Positions 10,080 through 22,904 of a stretch of 64,000 bases of DNA are shown one piece after another. The stretch lies in contig CM032666.1 of the NCBI GenBank assembly GCA_019095985.1, positions 38,570,572 through 38,634,571 of the forward strand, written 5' to 3'. A program made the position numbers and the translations under genes. The first letter of the stretch is position 1, and the number at the start of each line of letters is the position of its first letter. Below the pieces are notes generated by a model. The model saw only the letters and a list, made by a program, of their open reading frames with translations. It was not told where the DNA came from and did not search any database. The stretch is from Streblospio benedicti. Lineage: Eukaryota; Annelida; Polychaeta; Spionida; Spionidae.

Positions 10080-11524
10080 GGGCATGTCATATACTGTGAA
10101 ACCCATGGCACTGACATACAACATCCTCACGACAGAGTGCCTCCTGAGGGGGTAGATGGGGGTGTGATGAAGGGTAAATACCCCCGCAAACTCTTCCACA
10201 AAGTGACTGCCATAAAGTCAGTAGGGTAGAGAAAGAAGATTTAAATTTTATGTGAATTTTCCATCTCCATTCGTTGTAGACTGTTTTGTAATTTTGAAAT
10301 GATGATGCTCAATTTCATAAGCGCAATTATCATTGAATTGTAACTCGATTGATTTAAATGCAAGTTTGGAATGCAACTTCCAATGAATTTTTTGTCATCA
10401 TATTTGACACCTTGTCTATTGGTAGGAGCAGTGCAAATAAATGTCGCATTGGCCACTGAACCATGAAGGATTTTGTAGGATTTGTCTAATTGATCACTGA
10501 ATCGTGAAGGATTTGTAGAATAAATACCACTAATTGCAAGTTGGTCAGTGATCCATGGACAGTAAGCCAAAGCTCTTATCCTGACCACTTTATAGGCAAT
10601 ACTTGTCTTATAGGGACATTTCATGGATCAACCTAGATACATTTGTTCTCATCTTTCTGTGCTATAAAGATTCGATCAGCTTCATTTTACATTTTATTGT
10701 TGTGACCTATATCATTCTGAAAATGGGATGTGTATTATCAATTTATTCATCTAATAATATCTTCATTCATGCAACAATTTAAATTTCAGGTAACTTGGTT
10801 ATCAAATTGATAATCTAATTCATAATTGTAATGAATATGGTAAATCCTCCATTGGGCGAGAAGGCTATAAAATGATTATAGTGCCCTATCAAGAGTGTAA
10901 GAGGCTGAAAAAGTAGATTGGAAGTAACACTAGAGTGACAGCTCAATGTTGAATTTCCATCTTTTATTCTGATTCAAATATTACTTTTGCACTTTCAAAT
11001 GAAAACGTATAGCAGATTTAGATTATTGTTGTTCATATGCAAAATTAAACTTTGATCTCGTGTAAAAGAGACCAACCAAGAGGATGAAGTAAATCTCCAT
11101 ATACATGTAATGGCTTCAGAAGAACACTTTCACCAAACCTTTCATGGCAGTTTTAGAATGTAGACTAACTTTTTTTGAAAGTTAGGATTTGTCAAATGTA
11201 GAGGGAATGAAGCAGAAAGTTGTAACTATGGATTACCAATTAGACATCTTGAGAAATCATCATTGCCAATACAGAAGACATAAATGTCCAGTTGTTCACT
11301 GAACCATTCAAGGGTTTGTCACATTTGGAACTAATTTGTTGCATGATCTCTGAAAATTATGTAAAGTTTCCATACTTGACCAACTCTACATTTGCACACT
11401 ATTGTTTTAAAATTGCACTCTATTGTTTCCATATTCCCACTTTCTTTTATCAAACTGTTTTACCACTACAAGTTTTCAACTTGTCATACGAAGTAGCCCT
11501 AGTGTTGTCTATATTTTTCTAGAA
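10080..11524. other. No gene accepted
   Basis: A minus-strand ORF of 127 codons (10241-10624) is present but contains simple internal repetition ('gaaggatttgtag', 'cactgaa') and no family signature. It is probably noncoding. Confidence 0.4.
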
Positions 11525-11660
11525 TATTGGTAAATGTGGTATGCGGACACCTTCAGGAGAAATGAAAAGTGTCCACATGAGACAGGTGTCCTTAAAAGAG
11601 TGATTCACTAATACATGAACTGTAAACAGGTGTCCCCAAATGGGAGGTCTCCACACACTG
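11525..11660. repeat. M3 MITE-like repeat (GTGTCC family), copy 1
   Basis: Alternating GGACACC and GTGTCC words ('gcggacaccttcagg', 'aagtgtccacatgagac', 'aggtgtcc') recur at 22905-23080. The plan resembles M1, with short inverted words repeated at intervals, but uses different words. Confidence 0.5.
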
Positions 11661-12768
11661 CGACTGCATATCCCAATAGTCTCTGCACATTCTTACAGGT
11701 AGCAGTTGTCTCCATTTACGGGTAGTTTCTGAAACAGCATTCAAGAATATAATGCTGAGTTTGCCGACTCCTATTTGTATTCAATTGTTACACCATTCAA
11801 TCAATTTCCAAGTAAAAATGTGCATTACCTGCAGATCTGTACAAATATTTTCCTAGTTCCCATGAATGTTATTGTGGCCTTTTTTGAAAGAAAAGGCGGG
11901 CTCTGTGTGAGTTGATACAACCTGAAGGTAACAAGCTATAAAAGGTCGCTGAAAGGTCAAACAAATAAACATGTTTTTAAGAAGAATGGCTTTGTTAATG
12001 ACGGAAATATGTAAAAATAGTTACCTGAAATTGGACCTAGGTCCACCATAAGGTGAGGTGGTGTAAAGGGGTAGGAAATCTCACACCCATATTTTTGTCA
12101 CATGTCCAACATCACTTTTTGTTGATATGTTTCACACAACATCCATCTTTCTTTAGTTCCCCCTCCCCTAACCCGACAATCACGGGCTACATTTCGATAA
12201 ATCTTCATTACTCTCTAAGACTAGCTAGCTGTCTTAATGCCGAACGTATTTGGTTACCCCTCCCCAAACATGCAATGCCATTTTAATTACAAATACCTCT
12301 TTTTACAGTATTCACCCCTTAGTTCTAACTTACTTCTAACGCCCTTTCCTCTTACTACCGTGGGTAAAGTATTAAAAAAACATTTGTGTTCATTTTCCAA
12401 GCCTTGCAGGACCTGTACCTAATGACCTTGCAGGTACCTTGAGGAATGTGGACATATCGCCGCATATCAGTTATAAATACATCAAAGATCACGTTCAGTC
12501 ATCCTGTGTGGCGTCACTAAGCTCTTCTGAAGAATGGCTGAAAGATCATGCTTGAAGATATTTAGCCAGTAAGCTGTGTAAAAATAGATTCTAAAAGTGA
12601 AGAACCATTTGTTTGGGTGTTTACATTTAGACATTCGTTGAGTTATGCCTTTTAGAGGGGTCTCCTAATATAGATATAACGACCAATATTTACAACCGTG
12701 TATATTTTTGGAACATGTCTCCTTCATATTAGCCTAAAATTAGACTTGCAAACATCATGCGACCTGAC
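11661..12768. other. No gene seen
   Basis: Two overlapping ORFs of 60-77 codons at 12053-12422 use two different frames of C- and T-rich sequence and show no family signature. Confidence 0.4.
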
Positions 12769-12932
12769 AGCAGAACCTCTCTCTTAGGATCATACGGGGT
12801 ACTGACCTAAACACCTCAAGTGGTCTCAAAATGAAGGTAGTCTGATTACCTTAAGGCTTAGGACAACGAGAACGGATCTTATTATAGAGGTGGGATGGTT
12901 ATAGAGGTGGTCTTACTTGGAATTTCAAGTGT
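12769..12932 (+). mobile_element. M1 MITE copy
   Basis: It starts CAGCAGAACCTCTCTCTTAG and contains 'cctcaagtggtctcaaaatg', 'attatagaggtgg' and 'gaggtggtcttacttgg'. The right end is degraded to 'ggaatttcaag'. Confidence 0.65.
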
Positions 12933-14953
12933 ATCATCCACTGGAAGCAGGACAGACTCTCCTTGTTATGATACATTTTTTCTATACAAATAGGCTACAT
13001 AATGTACGTAAATATGTATGTATATAAATCCTGGCCTCCACGGCTATTATCTTATGGCAGTCACAATGGGATTTCTCAAGTGTCATTTACTAGGATTCTA
13101 GTACAATATTCAAGACCGTAGTTTATTGTGTGTATGACTTTTTCTACGAAATTAGAACAGCTTTTTGCATAATCATATTATATAGATTTAACGTTTCTTC
13201 AACCTTTGTACGTAAGCTCAGCAGTTTTGACAGCTCAGTAAAACTGAATTGTACCACCTTAACTATACATTACGCATTTAAATTTTACGTTATGTACTTG
13301 CCAAATGACAACATTAATGCAAGGAAAAATGGAAACAATGCTATTAAAACATCAAAAAGGAAAATGGTATAAATGATGTTCACAAATCTACAACCACCAA
13401 AGAATACTATCATAGAGAAACTCAAGCACAGTGTAAGAGAGAATGGTAACATGTTACGGTAAACATGATTTTATCATTACAAACAAATATAGAGTGAAAT
13501 ATATAATTAAAAACATACATTGTGGTATAATTTCCCAGGTAGACTACGTATTTTCCCGAATTGGTAAATGGATCCGTGGTGTGGGAGCAGAAGTCACCGT
13601 ACGAAAATATAAACACCGAATACAGACGAATAAAATTTTGGGAAGAAGAATTTTTAATTTGACAAAACGTTTGCTACCTATAAATATGAATAACATAGAT
13701 GCGTTCTTCAAAAGACTTGCCTATTCCACAAAATATTTGACTATTCCAAAATTAAAAAAGAAAAGAAAAAAAAGAAAAAAAAAAGAAGAACACTTGACTG
13801 TTTGACAACTATAACTGTATAATATAACATCTACAAATGCAGTCTATGCAATAGACTCAAATTCAATTCCCAAATGTGTACGGAGGTGGGGTGCTGGATA
13901 ATCGCTGAAAAGTGGATGTAGGGCAATAGGCATAAATATATGTCGTATTTAAAGAATGTGGGATGCGGTAAAATGCTGAAACACATTGTGTGTTGTGGAA
14001 ACACCCCCTCCCTCATAAACTGTTGAATTTAAGACAGTTTTACATTTGAAATTGATGATAAAATGGCCTGTGGGTATGCCAGTGGATTGCTCTATGTATT
14101 ATGAACTGCATTCGCTTTTCTTAAACCACCCATCAAATAGAACCTGGATCCGCCCCTGGTAGGGATGCGAGAAGTAGGACTAGATAGAAGCCACTGTAAA
14201 TGACTTACATTACAAAATATCAGCTGGTGATTTGTTGTGGAAATTATGGACATTAGCGGAGGTCTTCACCATTTACAGGCTTTTAGGGCAGTACTGCTTA
14301 ATTACAACCCAAATTGCAAATCTAGGAACCTACGTGGGATGCGATAACAAGCGACATGCTGATGTTTAGAAGAAGTGTGCATGTGTGAACGTACAAATGA
14401 GGATTTGCAATGTGTACATTTTATAGGTTAAAAAAAGGCTCAAAAGCGGTCGTTACGACGTCGTACGTAACCCGCGTAGAGTCCTAAATTCATGAATATT
14501 CATTATTATTACTGTATACCAATCAATTTAAAATAGTTATTGAATAACTTGGAATCAAGACCACCGTCAGAGCTCAACGCGATCGTGTGGACATCCGCGA
14601 TATGACCGCAGTCATCATTTACGGACAGTCCACAGATATCATATATCATATAGGCCTATGTAATTAGCAACGCCCGCCTAACATATGACCGAATTTACAA
14701 AATGAATACAGCGGTGTGTCATGGACGTTCGCTGGTGTCAACAATTAGCCAAACATGAATAATTACTATTAATTAGTGATACACACCGATAACCACTGAT
14801 GTATGCGGATGCATCATGACAAGGATAGTGATTCGGGTAAATGTATCATGCACTACATCATACCCATAATGATGTCAAATGGTAGGTTAAGATTATGCAA
14901 TTATCACACTGTCTTTGTTGCATTAGAGATATTAACCTACTAATTACAATGGG
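12933..14953. other. No gene accepted
   Basis: The longest ORF is 120 codons (13443-13805, +). It is AT-rich, K/I/N-rich, ends in an A-rich lysine tract, and shows no family signature, so it is more likely chance. A 12-bp perfect palindrome TACGACGTCGTA lies at 14454-14465. Confidence 0.35.
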
Positions 14954-15001
14954 AGTAAGAAACGCCCATATGTGTTTCTTTTGATACACAAAGAGGCAAC
15001 T
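14954..15001 (+). repeat. Short dispersed repeat, copy 2 of 2
   Basis: This is the partner of 10031-10077, with the same orientation and a few base differences. After the shared part the two sequences diverge abruptly. Confidence 0.6.
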
Positions 15002-15142
15002 ACTTAGTATGTGGCAAGAAATTTCATCCAGGGTTTTTCATTTTTCACCGAAATAGTAAATTTTAGAGCATTTTCTTCAGAAGCTTTCAAGATTCATAGC
15101 AATCTATTGCCAACTGTTGTAATTTTTATATTTTGCATGTTC

Positions 15143-15322
15143 AGATACAGTAAAAACTATATTAAGACCATCTAGCGGCTGGCCTAAAATGGTGTGTGGA
15201 AGAGATTGTCTCTTTATGGGGGTTAGCAGTGGTCACTTTCTGAAGACTTGGTAAATTGAAATGTAGTCTGATCATTCAAGTGGTCTCTTTATAGAGGTGG
15301 CCTTTATTGGAGGTTCTATTTT
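15143..15322 (+). mobile_element. M1 MITE copy
   Basis: It starts AGATACAGTAAAAACTATAT with 'taagaccatctagcggctgg' and ends 'ttattggaggttctatttt'. Internal 'gtggtctctttatagaggtg' is the family hallmark. Confidence 0.65.
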
Positions 15323-15546
15323 AATACTTGTTCAATGACACGAAATGTGAATGGTCGAGACCACATGATATTTAACCTTCAGGTACTAGCAATGATATAA
15401 ATATGTATCTATTTATGACAATGACTTCATACATGTACAATTTTTGTCTTTAAATCGTACAGTGAGGGGATGACTACAAACAGATTGTATTCATTTACCA
15501 GACTTCTATACCATATTTCATGGGAATCACATCTATGCTTTTTTCA

Positions 15547-15720
15547 GTAGAACCTCTAAATCCGACCATCTCTATAAAGAGACTACCTCCATAAGAAGAA
15601 TGCTCGCGTTTCCAAACATGAATATAGAAAAAAATGCTTGTGAAACCTCCTCCATAAAGAGACCACCTCTCTATTGATACCACATTCGGCCAGCCCCTGG
15701 TGGTCGTAATAGAGAGGTTA
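15547..15720. mobile_element. M1 MITE copy with both ends
   Basis: It starts CAGTAGAACCTCTAAATCCG and ends GTAATAGAGAGGTTATACC. Four words of the type 'ataaagaga(g)ac(c)acctc' lie inside. The inverted ends AACCTCT / AGAGGTT are intact. Confidence 0.7.
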
Positions 15721-16084
15721 TACCTTTTTATAAAAACCAGAAGACATTTTCATACCCATCCTAAGCTTAGAGAAATGGGGGAAACACTCATTTTCAAGCA
15801 CTATTACTTCTTCCTCCCTAAAAAGTGGTTCCCTTTTGGTTCATGTTCTAATGCAATCTTGTCTTGTGTTAATGCCATCAGAGCCTGCTGGGTTTTGAAA
15901 TGGTGTAAGTGATTTCTCACAGGGGGGAAATATATCAGATGTTCATTATTGTCATGTTGTGTAATAGGATATTACACCTGGCAGTGATTCATATTAGTAC
16001 ACATTTTACATGCACTTATAATAAGTTGCTTACAGTACATGAGTGGTGTTCGTATTGGAAAGTGAAACACATGCAGTAAAATGT

Positions 16085-16200
16085 TTCTTAAGGCTACCCA
16101 GGGGACTGACTTCAAGTTGTCTCAACAGAGAGGTGGTCTCTTTCGGGAGGTGTGCTATGGTCACTTTATAAAGGCTTTGGATCTTGAGGCCCTACTGTAG
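16085..16200 (+). mobile_element. M1 MITE fragment
   Basis: It contains 'taaggctacccaggggactg', 'gtctcaacagagaggtgg' and 'tttcgggaggtg'. Both outer ends are missing. Confidence 0.5.
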
Positions 16201-17122
16201 TGCATGAAAAGAGAAGTGGTTTTAAATGGTTTTTGCAATGTGTGATACCGTTTTTCAAGTTAGCTCAACACACGTTAGTATCTTCTCAAAATGTACGCAC
16301 TCTAACACATGGACATGGTAAAGCAAACTCATGTTAGATCTAATGACTGCGGGGTTTCAAATGTAATGCCAATAGCCCAGGAGACAGCTAAAGCATATGT
16401 CTAAATTTGTCTTGGAGATGGGTTCCGTATTAGTTGGTCAAGTATATACTCCCCTTATATCCGAACACTACCACCACCAAAACAGAAGATTTCCGGTAAA
16501 TATCATTCCAAAAAAAAAACAATTACAAAGCTGCTAATAGATCATCGAACATGTTTATCTCGAATTCTAACAACTCGAATATATGGATAACTCGAAACTG
16601 TGATAATATTGGTACTTTCCTATAGTTCGATGATTTGTTTCCAAATCAACCCTATTCAAGCTGTATGTACTTCGTTGATAAAAAAGATTGAGTAATCATC
16701 CATTGGTCTAGGCTTCAATTAGGAAGATAATCTCATCACCGGACATGCGCAAAATGTACATTGCGGCCCAAAGCACCGCATTTACATACATGTAGACATG
16801 ACCCACTGCGGCAACAATAACATAATGCTGATTGCCCGCCTATTAGGATAAGAAAAAAAAACAACACTGCAGAAGTGAATTAGCGTGAGTAGCCTAATGG
16901 AACAGACAACAAATTTACAAACAACAACCATTACGTATGTGTTTCTATTCCCAAATGCTAGGGAATTTGCTAGGGAGGTAGAAGATACAGAAAAAGGTGG
17001 GAAATGAACAGCCATTACATGGCGCGAAATGGGAACGTCGTTGTTTGTTGCTGTGGGACGTGCATTGCGGAAGTCATCACAATGATTGTGGAGTCTCGTG
17101 TGTGGGTTTGGTTCTAATGTGT
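16201..17122. other. No gene seen
   Basis: AT-rich, with a few ORFs under 80 codons and no recognised family. Confidence 0.4.

Positions 17123-17189
<67 letters not shown>
17123..17189 (+). repeat. (CTTA)n microsatellite
   Basis: About 17 uninterrupted CTTA units, followed by two imperfect groups split by TTTGGA. The ORF that reads LTYLLTYLL through it is an artefact of the repeat. Confidence 0.97.
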
Positions 17190-17445
17190 TGGACTTACTT
17201 ACTTTGGACTTATTTACTTACTGTCGAATGACTTTTGAGCAAAGCAGCAAAGCTACACTGTATACACTTGTACATCATCATCATCATCCTTTGTGAGGCT
17301 GACATGGGGTCATCATAAAGGCCTCAGCAACTGACCTTTTTCCTCAGCCAGTGACCTACTTCCCGAGTGAGGTCATAATTCTGCCATCGCATCACATTCC
17401 AGTGTGACGTCATTTGACCTTTTGAAAATGATTTCGTACCAGACT

Positions 17446-17599
17446 TGTCGAAAATATTGACAGCAGGTAATTTATCTTATTATTAATGTATATGTTCAAC
17501 ATTTCAAAGGGCTAATTATGACTGTCGAAAATATTGACAGGGGGTAATTTATCTTATTATTAATGTATATGTTCAACATTTCAAAGGGCTAATTATGAC
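17446..17599 (+). repeat. 77-bp tandem duplication, two copies
   Basis: The copies start TGTCGAAAATATTGACAG at 17446 and 17523. They are identical except for two adjacent bases after GACAG. The start itself is a small palindrome (TGTCGAAAATATTGACA). Such high identity points to a recent slippage or unequal-exchange event. Confidence 0.95.
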
Positions 17600-18304
17600 A
17601 GAGTTTCAAACGAGTGTACACCAATCTAATGCAAAAATGTACAAACACACAGAACTGAAAGCTAGTTTTAGACTTCTACTGAATTAAAATACATGTTACT
17701 ACCACGTCTTGAATGATAAAAAAATATATATACAAATACGCACGCGATAAAGTTAGTGTCAGTCTATGGACAAAAAACACATTTTACGATTCCAGCTTTC
17801 ACTCATGCAAAGGTTTGATTCATACACCCACATATATGAAGATCTATACAAACAGGCGTGTTTGGGATGTGCTAGTTTAAGAACTAACTCATCACCTGTT
17901 ATATTGCGAGAGCTTTCAATCAAGTCCCACGTGACTAAGAAAGTTGCAGCTGCGCATGTCAACGCCCATAATCCAATTCCTGGCTTTACTACAGTGAGTG
18001 CTGTCACTTGTTGGCAACTTTACCTTACAGGGGCTGAAACTGACACGGGGAAAGCGGCCGTTTAACCACTTTTAACAAGTTAGTGAGTGATATATTTGAA
18101 AATCTGAATCTATAGACACGAGATGCACACGTGTAATTGAAAGTGAGACGGGAAGTCTTTGAAAAGTGTTAACTATAGAGACACGGGGACAGAGCACTTA
18201 TTTTGGGAACCCATTTAGGACCCTCAACCTAAAGCCCCTGTCTGACGGTCACGAATGCTCATAACCGATTTGGCGCAGTCTTGCAAAGGCGTGATCCATT
18301 AGAA
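17600..18304. other. No gene accepted
   Basis: Two ORFs of 99 and 82 codons overlap on opposite strands at 17759-18065. Neither shows a family signature. Confidence 0.35.
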
Positions 18305-18400
18305 CTCCTTTGTTAAGACAAACTGAGGCACTTACCTGCATAAGTGGTCTTCCTAGAGAGGTAGTCTCCTAATGGATATTTGGGACCGCGAGAAGTGGTC
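18305..18400 (+). mobile_element. M1 MITE fragment
   Basis: It contains 'taagtggtcttcctagagag', 'gtagtctcctaatgg' and 'cgagaagtggtc', matching the central part of the family. Confidence 0.45.
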
Positions 18401-20360
18401 ATCCACTCATTTGATATACTGTTGTGCACCATCTAATGGTATAATACTACAAAGACAAGCTTCGACACACCTTATTGGATTTCTAACCCATACAATATAT
18501 GTTTATACTTGTGAACTAAGCAACAATGACTCATTTAATATTGGTTACATTTAATGCTAAAATATTATGATACTGGTATAATTAGATTTACTACGAGGAA
18601 TGAAATGTTTGATGATTTACAGGGATCATTAAGTATTTATCTCCATTTGCTGCGCACTCCCCAACTCAATAAGTTGCAATGTCCATTCATTGGCTGACTT
18701 TCGCTGTGTTTGGAGAAAGGTTTATACAATTTACCGCAGAGATTTTGCCCTTTTTAAAGTGAGAGATTGGACAATGTCATTTTCTTAAGGTGTGCTAGTG
18801 TGTTTCAAATCTATGATTTACAAACTTGAGTCGGCTGAAAGTAGCTACCTATATGTATATATGGGTTAGGGGGTTATAAGGGGGTTCAAGAAATCCAACA
18901 TCCCTACATTCTTTGCCTTATTTCCCAAATCCCTATTATTTTTTCTTTTTCCCATATCTCAATTTTGACGTTTTTTCAACACCCCACTTCCATGAAATCC
19001 CATATCCCTCTTTTTGGTGCCTTATTTCTCACACTCTAATTTTTTGTTGCCTTCCCCCCCTCACCCCACTTCCTTATAAACCCGCCCCATATATGAACAT
19101 AAATATATGAATGTCTATATGAAAGGGATCTTAAGCATTGTGCAATGCGTTGTCCATAATTTGAATCAATACTAGTCTTACAACTGGTGCTAAATGTCAA
19201 TATAACCTACAAATGTACATCATGTGTTAGAATATAGAAGATAACAGAGTGAAAAGGGTCTACACATATACGTGCCAGTAGACATCTTTTTGGTGTACAG
19301 ACAGGTCTCATGGTGCATAGACAGGTCTCATTGCGTGGATTCTAGCTACCTGATCTTTCCATGCGACAAATCACGTGGGTTGCTGTCATGTAGAATTGTC
19401 CAGTGATATCTAAACCTTTCATTTCCTGTTCACGCGAAAAAAATACGGAAGTTAGCGCTGTGGTGGTCAGATCTGCTAAATGACACGTTTGTATAGAACA
19501 AGAATTCTCCACTGTTTCTCAGCGGCCCAATAAATTATTGTTAATCCCATCTCCGGAGTCCTTGTGATAATAAAAGAGCATTTCCTTTACAAAAATGAGA
19601 CAATTTTTTTTTCTTTGCAATGCTGTACATAAACGTGACCAACCATAACATAACTCTCCCATGACCTTTAAAAGAAAGGCTCAAAGCAATCGTAACAAAT
19701 CTACATATTAAAAAAAATCATGCAAGTTAAAAACCATGCATTTAGAGTGAAAGTAAATAAAGCCATTGTCGGTCGCCAATAACTAATTCACCACCACGAA
19801 TGATGTCACAATGAACAAATACAGAATCCATCAGTGTCTCTAAAGCACGTGTTTGATAGGCATTGAACGGTCCATTGCGCTACTCTGTTGACACAGACAG
19901 TGATGACGTAGGCCACAGATTTCCCACATAATTGTTTTACATTATTGTGCTGGACAAACATGGGAATGCATTAGGCAAATGAACAGTGCGGACGTGACCA
20001 TTACTATTATTAGTTGTAATGTCATCTGACGGTGAGCTTTGGTAATTTCTGCCAATGATGTAATTAATTTAGTGTAGGTGGTGTTGACATGCTTTAAGGG
20101 ATTTATTCAGGCATTTTGGGGCATGGAAGTTATAGTAGAATTGAAAAAAAAAGTTTTCTGGTATAATAGACCTTTAATGCGTGGCTAACAGACTTTAAAG
20201 ACCTTCTTGGAAAATGTGCGTTGAAGTGGGTCACATTTGATGCATTTACTTTTAGAACTACAATAGCACCTCTCTCTTTTGGTAAGACTTGGTGAATGGA
20301 GATTCGTGTAGACAAGAGCTTCGCGATGCCTTCACAAAGAAGACAATGTGGATATCACAC
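18401..20360. other. No gene seen
   Basis: AT-rich with T- and C-rich runs near 18920-19080. No coding signature or recognised element. Confidence 0.4.
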
Positions 20361-20501
20361 AGGCAAATCCAGGTTTTTGGACGGGGTGTGTTTACACATA
20401 CAAGATTTCATGGGTTTTGCACGCATCCAATGAAAAAATGAAATTTTGGTGTTGAAAAATAAGGTGGGGGTGGGGCGGGGGGGGATCTTCCCTAAGACCC
20501 T
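20361..20501 (+). mobile_element. M2 MITE copy
   Basis: It starts ACAGGCAAATCCAGGTTTTT and ends in a G run followed by GGGATCTTCCC. 'aagatttcatgggttttgca' and 'gaaaaaatgaaattttgg' match the family body. Confidence 0.65.
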
Positions 20502-20555
20502 TTGAGGCTATGTCTGATCAAAAACAAAATCATCGCATCGTGTATCCACTGCAGG

Positions 20556-21445
20556 CTTGGGTCCATTATTAATGATAATATTAATGATAGTGATCGAAAA
20601 AAGGGTAATAATAGTAATAATGAAAAATTCTGTAGCGTAAAGTAATGGTAATATACTGGTGATGATAAAAAAAACTAATGAAAAAAAATCATAACTTTTT
20701 CATTACTGAAATTAATAACAATAATATGTATGGCATTGACGATCATGAGTTCAAAATTCTTTTCATTGCTTCAAATAACATAGATGCATGTACCTATTCT
20801 GTAATGCACAAAAGTTTACTTCAATTTCAAATAACATATTAAAGATAAAAGGGTGGCTTACACTCTTTAAAGTCACAATTATAACCTATAAATAGTGAAT
20901 GTTCATCAAAGTACAATTTCCACATCAGAATTGTCAACAGTAAGACCTCAGCAAATAATCTTAATTGAAGGCATGGTCACTGCTATTCTGTGAATAGCTG
21001 CAGGTTAGAACTTAGGGGCTTGTTACGTAACAACACAGTAGGCAGTCCTTATGGGAGTTGAAGAACAATAGGGTATGGCACTTCTAACTGATAAAAATGG
21101 GAAATCAAACAGGCAATGATACTTGTGTGTTTAATTGCATTTATTCTAGCAAAGCAAAATATCATATGTAGCAAATCTAATTATATTTGTTCAAATTTCC
21201 TATTTCCTTTATATCAAAGTAATATAAATACTAAGTATAAAGTCAATCATTAAACTAAAGAACTTGTAAAAATAATGAGAAAATAATGAGATTGGTGTAT
21301 GAAATTGTAATGATAATATAATGGGAATGATAAAAAACTAATGATAATATAATGATAATGAAACTTTTTTTTGACAAATTATAATGGCAATGAAAACTAT
21401 TTATAACGATTGATAATGATAATGACAAAATATTATGGACCCAAG
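20556..21445. mobile_element. 890-bp non-autonomous element, TIR CTTGGGTCCAT
   Basis: The ends CTTGGGTCCAT (20556) and ATGGACCCAAG (ending 21445) are perfect 11-bp inverted repeats. Each leads inward into about 150 bp of AAT/ATG-type simple repeat ('taatgataat'). The middle is plain AT-rich DNA with no ORF. The right end abuts an R1 copy that begins within about 15 bp, so the element probably sits in or beside R1. The superfamily is not recognised. Confidence 0.65.
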
Positions 21446-21456
21446 TCTGGACTACT

Positions 21457-22105
21457 GGCAGTGTATGGCTAGAAAAATCTCTTCGCTGATGAACTTCGAG
21501 GCCGTTATGGATGCAAATTTTAATACAATTAATTTGATAATTGAGACAAAAAACACGTTTTAACATTCTAATATTAAATACATTTGTATAAAAAACAATG
21601 CACGTTTTCTTAATAATTCAACAGCATATTAATTTTATGGTGAATATCATTGACTATTTGCTTGAATAAAGACAGTTTCATAAAGATAATAGTGATAAGA
21701 CAAAATAACGTCCATTGAAACTTTAGTCTTGAAAAATGCAATATTTATTCTCGATTATTTGAGGTGTCTCCAAGACGCTTATAATTATATAATATCTGAA
21801 CAGTAACATTGTGATCACTGTGCCGCAGGTGTTTGATGTGTACCAACATATACAAAAAAAATTACTTAAATTTAGTTGCTGACAAAATTTTACTTAAATT
21901 TAGTCGCTGACAGACTAAATGAAACACACACACACAATGAAATGTGAGCTCGAGTGAGTGGCTGTTATAATAGCTAATATTTGTTTTGATCATTTGATCT
22001 TATCACTGTCTTGTCTTGCCGTAGTAGTTCCTCACACCGACCCCTATTCCAAAAACGTGGATCTGTTCCAGTATATAAACAGTGAACTGGGATTCCACTG
22101 TCTGC
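21457..22105 (-). repeat. R1 repeat copy, nearly full length
   Basis: In reverse orientation it carries 'ggcagtgt', 'gaggccgttatgg', 'aggtgtctccaagacgct', 'gagctcgagtgagtggctg' and 'gtagttcctcacaccgaccc'. A 28-bp internal tandem ('ttacttaaatttagttgctg') lies at about 21861-21918. Confidence 0.75.
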
Positions 22106-22904
22106 ATTGGCAGATCCAGGGGGCGCAAGAAATGCACCCAAATCACGAACTCCATTTCTGTCACCAAAATATCTTCTTCATTTTTGGCATATCCCCCATT
22201 GATCGGGCATACAAAAAAAACTCAGATTGTGCCATCTTTAAAAAACTTCATCTGCTAGTGTTTTGTCCCTGTTAAAGACATGTGACACCCCCATCACCCA
22301 CACCCACACCCGGCTTCGAGCAACATATATAACAAAAATGAAAAACATGTTTTTAACTCCAAATATTCACGTGTTTAGCACAGACATAAGTTGCCATACT
22401 GCTTTGCGTGGATGTTTGCTCTAATCTAACAAATCCACGGGTAATATTTCGAACCCTAAATGGGTTAAAAGTGACACTGCAACACGGTTGTTATTTGAAC
22501 CATTTTTACCCGTCAAAGTGACACATTGAAAAATCCTTATCTATTGTCAAGAGACTTGTGCACGTCTTGTATATATGTAGACATCATATTACAAAGTGAC
22601 ACAGGACCTTACAAATAAACACATGAACAAGGCACTTATGTTGGTACCCCGTGTAGGGACCTTTGGTGCGTGTAATCCCATTTGTGTTTTAACATCAAGC
22701 CTTTAGCTGAGTTGTAAAAGAGGAGCAAATCCTTGCTGTTGAAGTGGGTGTTTCTACAGAAGACGCAAACATGCTGTCAATCTCCATAAAACTTGCTTAA
22801 ACTGGAGAAAACAACTGATTACACTATAAGCGCATAACATAAAAACTATTGTTCTTAGCAACAATGTGAACATACTATTTGGCGATCATTAGTGAGTCTA
22901 GTGG
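22106..22904. other. No gene seen; possible GGCAGATCC fragment
   Basis: The start 'ggcagatccagggggcgcaa' recalls M2 but no matching right end follows. An ORF of 105 codons (21958-22275) reads through R1 and is a by-product of the repeat. Confidence 0.4.

Noticed and set aside
10241-10624. Minus-strand ORF of 127 codons
   Set aside because: It contains internally repetitive 'gaaggattt' phrases and no family signature; the composition fits noncoding repeat DNA.
13443-13805. Plus-strand ORF of 120 codons ending in a Lys tract
   Set aside because: It is AT-rich with I/K/N bias and ends in an A-rich run. No recognisable domain, and a competing ORF lies on the other strand.
16997-17296. ORF of 99 codons with LTYLLTYLL repeats
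   Set aside because: It is a translation of the (CTTA)n microsatellite.
17759-18065. Overlapping 99- and 82-codon ORFs on opposite strands
   Set aside because: Neither shows codon bias or motifs that favour it over the other.
21958-22275. ORF of 105 codons
   Set aside because: It lies largely within an R1 repeat copy and its words recur in other copies without an open frame.
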